A stretch of 64,000 nucleotides of DNA from Flavobacterium gelatinilyticum (GCF_027111295.1 NZ_CP114287.1:1488001-1552000); one strand, 5' to 3'; numbered from the stretch's first letter, positions 42,965 through 52,034 are shown. The notes: a model not told the origin generated them from the sequence alone. Translations and numbers: made by a program.

Positions 42965-43018
42965 CAAAGTGACAAGATTTTTTAACCTCTGTTTCTTTGA
43001 AGCTTTGTCTCTTTGTTA
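42965..43018. repeat. Dispersed inverted repeat (copy 2)
   Basis: It contains CAAAGTGACAA (42965-42975), shared with the repeat at 34,801, and a right arm with GCTTTGTCTCTTTGTTAC. The two copies agree in their arm segments but not in the middle. Confidence 0.5.
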
Positions 43019-44182
43019 CTATTCGTTAACCTGAAACTTCGTTCTCTTACTTCCCTCGTACATTTCATACTTTACCAAACGGGCTTCAAGGCTTCCGTTG
43101 AAAAGTTTGATTTTTCTTGAAGGTTTTAAGCCTACGAATTTTAGGGCTTCGAGATTTGCGGTTATAAACCAGGCATTTGTTCCGGGATAATTTTTCTTTA
43201 ACGTATCACCTATATTGCTGTAGAATCTTTCCATATGAATATCTAAACGCTCATCATACGGCGGATTGAATACAATATGAAGCTTTCCTTCTGTTTCTTT
43301 TTCACTCTCAAAAAAGTTACCTTCACTAATTGTTATGTAATCCTCTAAATTCGCATTTCTGATATTATCTTTTGCTTTGCTTACGGCACTTGGTGCTTTA
43401 TCAAAACCTTTAATTGTATAATGAAATTCTCTTGTTTTTTTCATTAAACTATCGATAATAGTATCAAACAAATCATTGTCCCAGTCTTTCCATTTTTCAA
43501 AAGCAAATTCTTTTCTGTTGATGTTAGCCGGAATGTTGCAGGCAATCATAGCCGCTTCTGCCAGAAAAGTTCCTGATCCGCACATTGGATCAAGAAAATG
43601 GCTTTGTCCGTCCCAGCCCGAAAGCAAAAGAATTCCTGCTGCCAAAACCTCGTTAATAGGCGCAATATTTGTAGCGGTTCTGTAACCGCGCTGATGTAGT
43701 GAACTTCCGGAAGTATCTAAAGAAACCGAAACCTGATCTTTGTCGATATGTACATTAATTCGTAAATCCGGATATTGTTTATCGATGCTTGGTCTCTGTC
43801 CTGTTCTTTCTCTGAACTGATCAACAATCGCATCTTTACATTTTTGAGAAACAAACTCAGAATGATTGAAATAAGTAGAATGAACCGTTGTATCAATTAC
43901 AAAAGTCTGGTTTGCGTTTAGGTATTTTGACCAGTTTAAGCCCGAAATTCCTTTATAGAGTGCCTGTTCGTTATTGGCTCTGAACGAATAAATTGGTTTT
44001 AAGATTTTTAAAGCCGTTCTAAGCGATAAGTTGGCTTTGTACATAAAACCTTTATCTCCTTTAAAACTCACCATTCTCACGCCTTTTTCGACTTCCTGGG
44101 CACCAAGCGTACGCAATTCTTTTTCTAATATCTCCTCAAAACCAAAAAAACATTTGGCTATCATTCTAAAATTTTCTTCCAT
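43019..44182 (-). CDS. THUMP-domain class I rRNA methyltransferase (RlmL N-terminal-like)
   Basis: A 387-residue SAM-dependent RNA methyltransferase. Residues ~1-160 hold a ferredoxin-like plus THUMP RNA-binding region (MIAKCFFGFEEILEKELR at the start). The catalytic domain has LDPMCGSGTFLAEAAM (SAM binding) and the N-P-P-Y motif in FNPPYDERL, typical of N2-guanine methylation. E. coli RlmKL has a second domain that is absent here. The likely target is 23S rRNA guanine (m2G2445 by analogy). Confidence 0.92.
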   Translation of the reverse strand: MEENFRMIAKCFFGFEEILEKELRTLGAQEVEKGVRMVSFKGDKGFMYKANLSLRTALKILKPIYSFRANNEQALYKGISGLNWSKYLNANQTFVIDTTVHSTYFNHSEFVSQKCKDAIVDQFRERTGQRPSIDKQYPDLRINVHIDKDQVSVSLDTSGSSLHQRGYRTATNIAPINEVLAAGILLLSGWDGQSHFLDPMCGSGTFLAEAAMIACNIPANINRKEFAFEKWKDWDNDLFDTIIDSLMKKTREFHYTIKGFDKAPSAVSKAKDNIRNANLEDYITISEGNFFESEKETEGKLHIVFNPPYDERLDIHMERFYSNIGDTLKKNYPGTNAWFITANLEALKFVGLKPSRKIKLFNGSLEARLVKYEMYEGSKRTKFQVNE

Positions 44183-44303
44183 CTTTATTTTTGAATTAAA
44201 AAAAACTAAAATCTAATAAAGAATGCACCAAAAATGCATCTCTATCTAATGAACGATTCTATACGTATCGCTGCTTAATAGTTATTTTTCGGCAAAAATA
44301 CAC

Positions 44304-44311
44304 TAAATTTG
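44304..44311 (+). promoter_or_regulatory. -7 box of the methyltransferase gene at 44,342
   Basis: TAAATTTG matches TAnnTTTG and ends 30 bp before the ATG. Confidence 0.45.
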
Positions 44312-44341
44312 CCGGACTTTGAATTAATTGAAATAGAATAA

Positions 44342-45106
44342 ATGTCTGAATCGCATAACTCATCAACGCCTAATCAGGATCGTAACACCGAAAATTGGTT
44401 TACATCTTGGTTTGATACTCCCTATTACCATATCCTTTACAAGGACAGAAATTATAGAGAAGCCCAGATTTTTATGGATAATCTGACACATTACCTTAAC
44501 CTTCCGGAAAAAGCAAAAGTGCTTGATCTGGCCTGTGGCAAAGGACGTCATTCTATTTACTTAAATCAATTAGGTTATGATGTTCTGGGTGCCGACTTAT
44601 CTGAAAACAGTATTGCCGAAGCCAGCAAAAACAGCAACGATAACCTGCATTTTAAAGTGCACGATATGCGTGAACCTTTTGAAGAAAAATTTGATGCTAT
44701 TTTCAATCTTTTTACCAGTTTTGGCTATTTTGAAAGCGACGATGATAACCTGACAACTTTAAAAGCAATCAAAGAAAGTTTATCTGAATACGGTTTTGCC
44801 GTAATTGATTTTATGAATGTTACTCAGGTAATTGAAACTTTGGTTCCCCAAGAGGTAAAAACCGTTGACGGAATTGATTTTCATATTAAAAGGTATGTTG
44901 AAGACGGACATATTCTAAAAGAAATTGATTTTGAAGATCAGGGCAGAAAATATCATTTTACTGAAAAAGTAAAAGCCTTAACTTTGAAAGACTTTCAGGA
45001 CTTGATGGACGAAGCCGGAATTTTTCTTTTGGATATTTTTGGAGACTACAAACTCAAAAAATTCCACAAAAGCGAAAGCGAAAGATTAATCATGATTTTT
45101 AAGTAA
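44342..45106 (+). CDS. Class I SAM-dependent methyltransferase
   Basis: A 254-residue small-molecule-type methyltransferase. SAM-binding motif I is VLDLACGKGRHSIYL, motif II ends in LGADLSENSI, and FDAIFNLFTSFGYF follows. The substrate is unknown. A 77-bp AT-rich gap separates it from the ZIP transporter gene on the same strand; with no terminator seen, co-transcription is possible. Confidence 0.9.
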   Translation: MSESHNSSTPNQDRNTENWFTSWFDTPYYHILYKDRNYREAQIFMDNLTHYLNLPEKAKVLDLACGKGRHSIYLNQLGYDVLGADLSENSIAEASKNSNDNLHFKVHDMREPFEEKFDAIFNLFTSFGYFESDDDNLTTLKAIKESLSEYGFAVIDFMNVTQVIETLVPQEVKTVDGIDFHIKRYVEDGHILKEIDFEDQGRKYHFTEKVKALTLKDFQDLMDEAGIFLLDIFGDYKLKKFHKSESERLIMIFK

Positions 45107-45183
45107 ATTGATGTTTAACTATTTAACCGAATAAACAAATCGCGGCTAAACGATCAAACAATTAAACGATTCAACTAAACTAA

Positions 45184-45852
45184 ATGAATTATTTACTACC
45201 CTTATTTTCTGTACTTTTAGGATATGGTGTGGCTTTGTTTATAAAACCGGAAAGCAAAACCAATTTAAAACTACTGCTGGCTTTCAGCGGTTCTTTTTTA
45301 TTGTCGCTGACCGTAATGCATCTTCTCCCTGAGGTTTATGAATCACATAATCACAGTATTGGAATTTTTATAATGATTGGAATTTTATTCCAGATCGTAT
45401 TGGAATTTTTCTCAAAAGGAGCTGAACACGGACACGTTCACGGTCATGCAAAAATGTCTCAGATTCCGTGGCTGCTTTTTATCAGCCTTTGTATTCATGC
45501 CTTTTTAGAAGGGTTTCCGGTAAGCCATCATCATGGTTTAGCAATTGGTATCGCGATTCATCATTTACCAATCGCGGTTATACTGACAACTTTTTTCATC
45601 AATGCCGACTTAAACAAAAAAGCTATTTTCGCTTTCATGTTAACTTTTGCCGTCATGACGCCTTTAGGAACGGTTGCTTCTCAATTTTTACCGCTTTTAA
45701 ACGAATATTATACTCAAATCACGGCCATTGTAATCGGAATTTTATTCCATATTTCCTCTACAATCATTTTTGAAAGCAGCGAAGGACACAAATTCAATAT
45801 TGCCAAAGTTTCGATGATCGTTCTCGGAATTCTATTGGCTTTCTTTTTATAG
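45184..45852 (+). CDS. ZIP family metal transporter
   Basis: A 222-residue inner-membrane protein with about seven helices that takes up divalent metals such as Zn2+ or Fe2+. The His-rich cytoplasmic loop is visible (EHGHVHGHAK), as are the metal-path helices IHAFLEGFP and GIAIHHLPIAVIL. It is shorter than ZupT but normal for Bacteroidota ZIP proteins. The metal is not readable from sequence. It is convergent with the TonB-type receptor across a palindrome. Confidence 0.9.
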   Translation: MNYLLPLFSVLLGYGVALFIKPESKTNLKLLLAFSGSFLLSLTVMHLLPEVYESHNHSIGIFIMIGILFQIVLEFFSKGAEHGHVHGHAKMSQIPWLLFISLCIHAFLEGFPVSHHHGLAIGIAIHHLPIAVILTTFFINADLNKKAIFAFMLTFAVMTPLGTVASQFLPLLNEYYTQITAIVIGILFHISSTIIFESSEGHKFNIAKVSMIVLGILLAFFL

Positions 45853-45858
45853 TAAATT

Positions 45859-45902
45859 AATGAGTCAATTAGAAAATTATCCTATTATCTAATTGACTCA
45901 TT
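45859..45902. repeat. Perfect 14-bp inverted repeat between convergent genes
   Basis: AATGAGTCAATTAG (45859-45872) pairs with CTAATTGACTCATT (45889-45902). The position suggests a terminator or dispersed palindrome, but there is no clean T tract. Confidence 0.6.
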
Positions 45903-45910
45903 ATCTAATT

Positions 45911-48298
45911 CTAATTACCGGTTCTCTTTCTCTCGTCCTGATTTCCAAAATTACGTTCCTTCACGTTAATCTTTTTATTTCCAAAGTTGTAAACAACCGA
46001 TAAACGCACAAATCGGTTACTTTCATTTTGGCTGTAAACCTGTTTTACGCCATTTACAACCGAAGTAAAATCTTTTAAATAAGACGTATTGAAAATATCA
46101 TTAGCCAAAAAAGCAACCTGTAATGATTTATTAAACAAATCTTGTTTAAAACCAATATCAAAACTAGACACATAACCTACTTCGTACAAACCGTTTTTAA
46201 ATGGCGTACTGTAATTAAAATCAATTTGAAGCTTGGTCGTTTTTCCTAAAATAAAAGTATTATTTGTCGTAAAATCAATCTGCAGGCTGTTTGAAGGCCT
46301 CGCGTTTATGTTATTTGTAAATTCTGTCTGCGAACCTAAAAAGTATAACGAGTTTTCACTCTGCCACCAATCTGCAAAACCTGCCGAATAACTTTCGCCC
46401 AAACCATAAGTCAGACCTTTAAAATAATTTTCACGCGTTATAATCTGTGTATTGGTTTCCAGAATCGAGGTAAAAACAACGCCATATCCATTTGTAATAA
46501 CATTCAGAAAAACGCTCGTTCTAAACGATTCTTTATACGAATGCGCGAGTTCGAAATTATCGCTGAATGAAGGTCTTAAAAACGGATTCCCTTCAGAATA
46601 ACTATTACTGTTGATATAGACCTTAAACGGATTCAGTAAATCAAAACGCGGTCTGTTGATTCTTTTTCCGTAATTGAGACTAAAAGTGTTGTTTTCATTT
46701 TTCTTATACGAAGCGTAAAAAGTTGGAAATAGTTTCAAATAATCGTTTACGTTTTCCTGATCCAAAGTTTCTGAAAATCCGGTGGTCTGTGTATTTTCAA
46801 GTCGTAATCCTATTTGAAGGTTCCATTTATCGTTTATTTTTTTATCTCCATTAATGTAAACCGCCTGATTATTTTCGTTGTATTTAAATCGGTTAGACTG
46901 GTTTGGATCTAATACAGGTGTTCCTGAAATGTTATCATAAAAAAGTACATTACTAATACTGTTTGTAAAACTCATTTTTGCACCGTAAGACAAATTAAAC
47001 TTCTGAAACGGATGTTCCATATCTGCCTTAAAACTCCAGTTCTCAATATCCTGATTCGAAATATTTCTTCCTGCCTGATTCACACCAACAAATTCCATAT
47101 TCGGCATATAATTATTTGCAATAAAATCTCTGTCAAACTTTGAATTGTAATTAAAATAATCCGCATCAAAAGACAATTTCCTATTCAAAGAATCCAATTT
47201 GGTAATCAAATGAGCATTATAAGTTTGATTTTTAGAACCTTTATCCGTAAAACTTTTATTGAGTGTAACATTTTGAAGTTCATTTTGAAGATTGTATTTC
47301 TCAATTCTGATATCTGAACCAAAATCAGGATTATTTCTGTCATTCATAAACTGAAAACCAATAGTTGTACGTTCAGATAAATCATAATCCAAAGCCAGTT
47401 TTCCGGAGAAGTTTTCATTTTTTACTTTTGTCGTGCTGCTCATTTTCGAAAGCCCGTCAGGAAAATACATTTCCAGATTTTCATCTGCATTTTTATAACC
47501 CGTTCTTCCATTCACACCTGCTGAAAATCGGAACTTATTTTTATTGTAAAAGAAGTTATCCCTTAAAGTGTAAATTCCGTACTTATTCTGGTCGTAAGAA
47601 GCTGTTGCGGTGTTTTTCCAGGAATCACGGGTTCCTTTTTTCATGATAATATTAATTAATCCTCCCGTTCCGTCTGCTTCATATTTTGCCGGTGGATTAC
47701 TGATGATTTCAATATTCTTAATATCACCTGCCGAAATTGATTTTAAAAAATTGTTCAGTTCTTCACCTCTCAATTCAATCAAACGCCCGTCGATCATAAC
47801 ACGTGAAGTTCCTTTTCCTAAAATCGTGATTACGTCATTTTTTACTACAACACCCGGAGCAGTATTTATCGCACTTAAAGCATCGCCTCCGGTTGTATTG
47901 ACATTGTTTTCGAGATTATAAACCAATCGGTCCGTTTTCTGCTCAATGGTTTTCTTTTTATTCTGAATAACCACTTCGCTTAATTTTGTTTCATTTTCTT
48001 TGAGAACGATAGTACCTAAGTTGGTATCTTTTTCTAATGAAATTTCTTTTTCAAAATCAGTAAATCCCAAAAGACTGATTCCTATTTTATAAGAACCGTT
48101 TTTAAGATTAATTTCAAAAGAACCGTCTTGTTTAGTTGTCGTTCCGTCTATAATTTTTCCTTCCTGATTTAAAACCAAAATATCTGCCCATTCTAAAGGA
48201 GTTGTTTCGCTTGCTATTTTACCTTTTAATTTTAACGCTGGCTGCGCTAAACAAAATAAGGGTAATACTAAAAGAATTAGGAGGTTTACTTTTTTCAT
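45911..48298 (-). CDS. TonB-dependent-receptor-like outer-membrane protein (outer membrane beta-barrel family)
   Basis: A 795-residue outer-membrane protein. The signal peptide (MKKVNLLILLVLPLFCLAQ) is followed by a carboxypeptidase-regulatory-like beta domain (residues ~20-105), a plug domain (~125-220; NTTGGDALSAINTAPGVVVK, IDGRLIELRG), and a barrel. The C-terminus ends with a basic tail. The ligand is unknown. An AraC-type regulator gene with a membrane sensor lies directly upstream, separated by a terminator, and is the obvious regulator candidate. Confidence 0.88.
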   Translation of the reverse strand: MKKVNLLILLVLPLFCLAQPALKLKGKIASETTPLEWADILVLNQEGKIIDGTTTKQDGSFEINLKNGSYKIGISLLGFTDFEKEISLEKDTNLGTIVLKENETKLSEVVIQNKKKTIEQKTDRLVYNLENNVNTTGGDALSAINTAPGVVVKNDVITILGKGTSRVMIDGRLIELRGEELNNFLKSISAGDIKNIEIISNPPAKYEADGTGGLINIIMKKGTRDSWKNTATASYDQNKYGIYTLRDNFFYNKNKFRFSAGVNGRTGYKNADENLEMYFPDGLSKMSSTTKVKNENFSGKLALDYDLSERTTIGFQFMNDRNNPDFGSDIRIEKYNLQNELQNVTLNKSFTDKGSKNQTYNAHLITKLDSLNRKLSFDADYFNYNSKFDRDFIANNYMPNMEFVGVNQAGRNISNQDIENWSFKADMEHPFQKFNLSYGAKMSFTNSISNVLFYDNISGTPVLDPNQSNRFKYNENNQAVYINGDKKINDKWNLQIGLRLENTQTTGFSETLDQENVNDYLKLFPTFYASYKKNENNTFSLNYGKRINRPRFDLLNPFKVYINSNSYSEGNPFLRPSFSDNFELAHSYKESFRTSVFLNVITNGYGVVFTSILETNTQIITRENYFKGLTYGLGESYSAGFADWWQSENSLYFLGSQTEFTNNINARPSNSLQIDFTTNNTFILGKTTKLQIDFNYSTPFKNGLYEVGYVSSFDIGFKQDLFNKSLQVAFLANDIFNTSYLKDFTSVVNGVKQVYSQNESNRFVRLSVVYNFGNKKINVKERNFGNQDERKRTGN

Positions 48299-48368
48299 GA
48301 TTTCTAATTTTAACTTGTTCGATTAATTTGAAGCAAAGCTGCATTAGAAAATCTTTCTGGGCGACCGA

Positions 48369-48415
48369 CAAAAAAAAGTCGAACCCTTTTCTAATCACGA
48401 AATTGGTTCGACTTT
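48369..48415 (-). terminator. Terminator after the AraC-type gene
   Basis: An 11-bp stem AAAGTCGAACC (48375-48385) with GGTTCGACTTT (48405-48415). On the minus strand it is followed by a T run. Confidence 0.75.
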
Positions 48416-48454
48416 ATCTGCTAAGAAGTACGACTTTTTACAAAATCCTTATTT

Positions 48455-49588
48455 TCAACTGTTTCTGTAGGCTGTCGGCGTTAAATTTGTATATTTTTTG
48501 AAAGAAGTATTAAATGATGATTTCGAGTTAAAACCAACTTCGTACAAGATTTCAAGAACCGTAAGCTGATTTTTTGCCGGATCTTTTAAAATATTCATGG
48601 CTTTTTTAATTCGGTATTCGTTTACAAAATCAAAAAAATGCTGATCGATATGATGGTTAATCAAAACAGACAAATCCCGAACCGGAATATTAATCTGATT
48701 ACTCAATTCCTGAATCGTCAGCGAAGGATCAAGAAACGGCTCTTTTTCGGTCATATAATGTTTTAAATCTGCAATTTGATTTCTGATTAAATCGCTTTGT
48801 CCGCTTATAGATTCCGGTTTTTCTTCCACTTCCGGCAAAATATCTTTTGTCAGTTTCAATTTCGAATTAACGCCTCTAAAAAGTTCCGGATGTTTGAGCG
48901 CTTTCATTATAAACCAGCAGGTTATAAATAATGCGATAGTGCCCACGAGTACGTTTGCCCAAAGAAAAACTTCTCTGAAACCGCTGTAACGCAATATGTT
49001 TTTTAATGCCACAACAGAATGTGCAGCAAGAAAAACACACGTCATTTGGAAAAGTAATCTATAAGTCGAAGAACCAGTGTCGGTATAATTTTCTAAATAG
49101 ATTTCTTTGTATTTCTTTAAAATAAAAAACACACTTATAATATAGAATACATATTGGCATTCTATTAAAATCTGGATAAAATAAATCTCAGACATCTCAT
49201 TAAGAGGTCCTATAAAACTTCCTTCGTCAATACTTTTATAGATTCTGGGAATAAAAAGCAAATTGACTATTATAAAAGGCAGTAAATGAACGAGATGTTT
49301 CCATTTTAATCTGAAATCCGAATAACAGACAGAAAGCACATAAAGGTAAAACGAAGGCATTCCCAGTAAACAGAATGTCGATCTGAAAATTTCTAAATTT
49401 CTATGATCTTCTGTATACAGATACATAAAAAAGCCGCTGAGATCGATAGCAGAGAAAATAAAAAAGAAAGCAAATAATCGGTTAGCGAGTTTGTTTTCGG
49501 TTTTTACCGTAAGCAAAAAAAACGCCATTAATAAAGAAACAAAAACCGAAATTTTGGCAATACCTTCCAGTAAAACTAATTGATCCAT
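48455..49588 (-). CDS. AraC-family transcriptional regulator with membrane N-terminus
   Basis: A 377-residue protein. Residues ~1-235 contain about seven hydrophobic helices, followed by a cytoplasmic linker and a C-terminal AraC DNA-binding domain (residues ~280-377) with FVNEYRIKKAMNIL and the signature GFNSKSSFNTSFKKYTNLTP. Membrane-anchored AraC regulators are common in Flavobacteria. It lies upstream of the TonB-type receptor on the same strand. The signal is unknown. Confidence 0.9.
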   Translation of the reverse strand: MDQLVLLEGIAKISVFVSLLMAFFLLTVKTENKLANRLFAFFFIFSAIDLSGFFMYLYTEDHRNLEIFRSTFCLLGMPSFYLYVLSVCYSDFRLKWKHLVHLLPFIIVNLLFIPRIYKSIDEGSFIGPLNEMSEIYFIQILIECQYVFYIISVFFILKKYKEIYLENYTDTGSSTYRLLFQMTCVFLAAHSVVALKNILRYSGFREVFLWANVLVGTIALFITCWFIMKALKHPELFRGVNSKLKLTKDILPEVEEKPESISGQSDLIRNQIADLKHYMTEKEPFLDPSLTIQELSNQINIPVRDLSVLINHHIDQHFFDFVNEYRIKKAMNILKDPAKNQLTVLEILYEVGFNSKSSFNTSFKKYTNLTPTAYRNS

Positions 49589-49736
49589 TTATGATTTTAT
49601 ATGTAACAAATATAACATTTTAGTTTATTTAGAAAATTCCTGAACTATTCTAAAAAACAAAAAAATAACTAAAAAAAAGATTCAAAATCATGATTAGTTT
49701 AACTTCTAATTTTTCCCAATTTGCCATAAAAAAGTT

Positions 49737-49744
49737 TAATTTTG
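49737..49744 (+). promoter_or_regulatory. -7 box of the murQ promoter
   Basis: TAATTTTG matches TAnnTTTG and ends 23 bp before the murQ ATG; an AGGAT sequence follows. Confidence 0.5.
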
Positions 49745-49767
49745 GAGGATAACTATTTCGACAAAAA

Positions 49768-50580
49768 ATGACGTTTACAAAAACAACCGAACAATCTTCA
49801 AAATACGAACATTTAGAAAAAATGTCAGTCCACGAACTGCTGACCAATATTAATAACGAAGACAAAACTGTACCGCACGCTGTCGAAAAAGCGCTGCCTC
49901 AAATCGAATCTTTGGTATCGCAGACTGTTGCAAATTTAAAATTGGGCGGCCGTGTTTTTTATATTGGTGCCGGAACGTCGGGACGTTTGGGAGTTGTAGA
50001 CGCCTCTGAATGTCCACCAACTTTTGGTGTTCCGTTTGATTTGGTAAACGGAATCATTGCAGGCGGCGACACAGCAATACGCCGAGCTGTAGAAAACGCC
50101 GAGGATAATGCCACACAAGCCTGGATTGATTTACAGGCTCATAATATCAACCAAAATGATATTGTAATTGGAATTGCAGCTTCTGGGACTACTCCGTATG
50201 TTATAGGCGGTTTAGAGACTTGTAACGAAAATAATATTGCTACTGGCTGTATTACCTGCAATGCGGGAAGTCCGCTGGCTTTAACTGCTAAATTTCCTGT
50301 TGAAGTAGTTGTAGGTCCTGAATTTGTAACAGGAAGTTCGAGAATGAAAGCAGGAACTGCCCAAAAACTGGTTTTAAACATGATTTCGACTGCATCGATG
50401 ATTCAGCTTGGAAAAGTAAAAGGAAACAAAATGGTGGATATGCAGTTAAGCAATATCAAACTGGTCGACAGAGGTGTAAAAATGATTATGGGAGAAATTC
50501 CGGTTTCGTATGAAGAAGCATCTGATTTATTAAAAAAATACGGCAGTGTAAGAAATGCTGTTGACAATTATAAAAAGTAA
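49768..50580 (+). CDS. murQ: N-acetylmuramic acid 6-phosphate etherase
   Basis: SIS-domain lyase that converts MurNAc-6-phosphate to GlcNAc-6-phosphate and lactate in cell-wall recycling. The sugar-phosphate site reads GAGTSGRLGVVDASECPPTFG, and MIATASMIQLGK-like and MVDMQLSN segments follow. The 270 residues match the family. It is followed 115 bp later by a DUF6095 gene, a conserved neighbour. Confidence 0.95.
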   Translation: MTFTKTTEQSSKYEHLEKMSVHELLTNINNEDKTVPHAVEKALPQIESLVSQTVANLKLGGRVFYIGAGTSGRLGVVDASECPPTFGVPFDLVNGIIAGGDTAIRRAVENAEDNATQAWIDLQAHNINQNDIVIGIAASGTTPYVIGGLETCNENNIATGCITCNAGSPLALTAKFPVEVVVGPEFVTGSSRMKAGTAQKLVLNMISTASMIQLGKVKGNKMVDMQLSNIKLVDRGVKMIMGEIPVSYEEASDLLKKYGSVRNAVDNYKK

Positions 50581-50695
50581 AAAGTTTATTCTAAAATGTG
50601 GGTGCTTAACAGCAAAAACCGCAAGGTTTTACACAAAGTTTAAACCTGAAACTTTGCGAATCTGAAACCTGAAACTTTTTAAAAACCTGAAAAAA

Positions 50696-50917
50696 ATGGC
50701 AACAAATAAAGAACTATTAGGAAAAGGAATTAAATATTTAACAGGTGCTCTGCCTTTAATGTTTATTGGTCCTGTATTGATATACAATGCGTTTATGAAC
50801 CAGCATACCAACTGGCATTATCTGGTTTTGGGCATTGGTATTGTGGCTTGCCTGAGTTCGATGCTTTTGATTTTCCTTGGATTGAAAATTATCATGAAGG
50901 GTATATTTAATGACTAA
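50696..50917 (+). CDS. DUF6095 family small membrane protein
   Basis: A 73-residue protein with two membrane helices (residues ~14-32 and ~42-68). Its function is unknown. It sits downstream of murQ, a conserved pairing in Flavobacteriaceae. The 115-bp gap before it has short direct repeats of CTGAAACTTT type. Confidence 0.85.
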   Translation: MATNKELLGKGIKYLTGALPLMFIGPVLIYNAFMNQHTNWHYLVLGIGIVACLSSMLLIFLGLKIIMKGIFND

Positions 50918-50944
50918 TTTGTATCTTTACTAAAACTCTTTATT

Positions 50945-51175
50945 ATGGATATTAAAGCAGAAATAAACTGGATTCATCAGGAAATTGATAAAGTAAAAGA
51001 TCCTACGTTTGTGGAGAAACTAAAACACCTTTTACAAACTATCAACAATACAGCAGTTGATTCTGATACAGCATATAATTTAGATATTGAAAATGCCTTA
51101 GAAAATATTGAAAAAGGTAATTTTTATACTGAAGATCAGGCCAGAGAAATAGCAAAAAAATGGGGAAGAAAATAA
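50945..51175 (+). CDS. Putative antitoxin of a ParE/RelE-type toxin-antitoxin pair
   Basis: A 76-residue acidic protein that overlaps the toxin start by 16 bp. The N-terminus is helical (MDIKAEINWIHQEIDKVKDP) and probably dimerises or binds DNA. The C-terminal segment YTEDQAREIAKKWGRK is the kind of short helix that antitoxins use to cover a ParE/RelE toxin. The antitoxin family could not be named from sequence alone. The overlap and the order antitoxin-toxin support the assignment. Confidence 0.75.
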   Translation: MDIKAEINWIHQEIDKVKDPTFVEKLKHLLQTINNTAVDSDTAYNLDIENALENIEKGNFYTEDQAREIAKKWGRK

Positions 51176-51474
51176 TTTGGTCAAGTAATGCTTTGGATCA
51201 GTTAGAAGACATTCATTTTTACATTTTCTTTGAAAGCAAATCACTTACAATTGCAGATAAAGTAGTTAATACTATTTTTGATAGTACCGAAATATTAAAA
51301 ACAAAACCTGAAATTTATAAACTCGATAAACAAAAAGCCGGAAATGACGGCAGTTTCAGAGTTTATTCTGTTTATGAATATGGGATTTCTTATCAAATAA
51401 CAGAGGAAATTATCTATATTCTTCGAGTACGCCACAACGCTCAAAAACCACAAAAACATTCATGGAAAGTCTAA
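51160..51474 (+). CDS. ParE/RelE superfamily toxin
   Basis: A 104-residue toxin. The ParE/RelE fold is recognised from the helical N-terminal half (WSSNALDQLEDIHFYI), the FRVYSVYEYGISYQI strands and the terminal ILRVRHNAQKP. ParE toxins poison DNA gyrase and RelE toxins cut ribosome-bound mRNA; the lack of a clear RelE catalytic set and the ILRVRH ending favour ParE, but this is not certain. The antitoxin overlaps its start and a pentapeptide-repeat gene overlaps its end. Confidence 0.85.
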   Translation: MGKKIIWSSNALDQLEDIHFYIFFESKSLTIADKVVNTIFDSTEILKTKPEIYKLDKQKAGNDGSFRVYSVYEYGISYQITEEIIYILRVRHNAQKPQKHSWKV

Positions 51475-52034
51475 TTCACATTCAGAAAACATTCGAGAAA
51501 GTTGTTTACATCGACAAAAAAATAAACAATCGGGAGTTTGAGGATTGTGTATTTAAAAACTGCGATTTTTCGAACAGTAATTTCGGGTACAATACTTTTT
51601 TGGACTGTGAATTTATCGATTGTAATCTCTCTATGACCAGTTTAGCGGGAACGAGTTTAAAAAATGTTACTTTTAAGAACTGCAAACTTTTAGGAATCGC
51701 TTTTAATGAATGTGACGATTTTTTATTTCAGGTTCATTTCGAAGAATGCGTTCTGGATTATGCTTTGTTTTCTAATAAAAAAATGCCCAAAACCAAATTC
51801 ATCAATTCTTCTGTTCGCGAAGTAACTTTTATAGGAACTAATTTAACGAGTTCGGTTTTTGACAATTGCAATCTGGACGGCGCTATATTTAACGAAACAC
51901 AATTGGCCGGAGTTGATTTTAGATCGGCATATAATTATAAAATCGATCCCGAATTTAACCCAATGCGAAAAGCGCAGTTTTCGACTGACGGAATTGTGGG
52001 GTTGTTGGATAAATACGATATTAAAATTGTTTAG
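51462..52034 (+). CDS. Pentapeptide-repeat protein (Qnr/McbG-like)
   Basis: A 190-residue protein folding as a right-handed quadrilateral beta-helix. Tandem [A/C/S]-[N/D]-[F/L]-x-x repeats run from ~residue 25 to 150 (for example CDFSNSNFGYNTF and CNLDGAIFNETQLAGVDF), interrupted by a loop region near the middle, and a C-terminal helix GIVGLLDKYDIKIV resembles that of Qnr/McbG proteins. Such proteins mimic DNA and protect gyrase. The ATG is 13 bases before the toxin stop, so translation is coupled to the toxin. Whether it protects gyrase is untested. Confidence 0.85.
   Translation: MESLIHIQKTFEKVVYIDKKINNREFEDCVFKNCDFSNSNFGYNTFLDCEFIDCNLSMTSLAGTSLKNVTFKNCKLLGIAFNECDDFLFQVHFEECVLDYALFSNKKMPKTKFINSSVREVTFIGTNLTSSVFDNCNLDGAIFNETQLAGVDFRSAYNYKIDPEFNPMRKAQFSTDGIVGLLDKYDIKIV

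Noticed and set aside
45107..45183. AAACGATTAAAC-rich gap before the ZIP gene as a metal-responsive operator
   Set aside because: The segment is low-complexity and has no dyad matching Zur or Fur sites.
50581..50695. CTGAAACTTT direct repeats before the DUF6095 gene as a regulatory array
   Set aside because: Only two or three imperfect copies and no obvious operator spacing; probably an intergenic repeat of no clear function.
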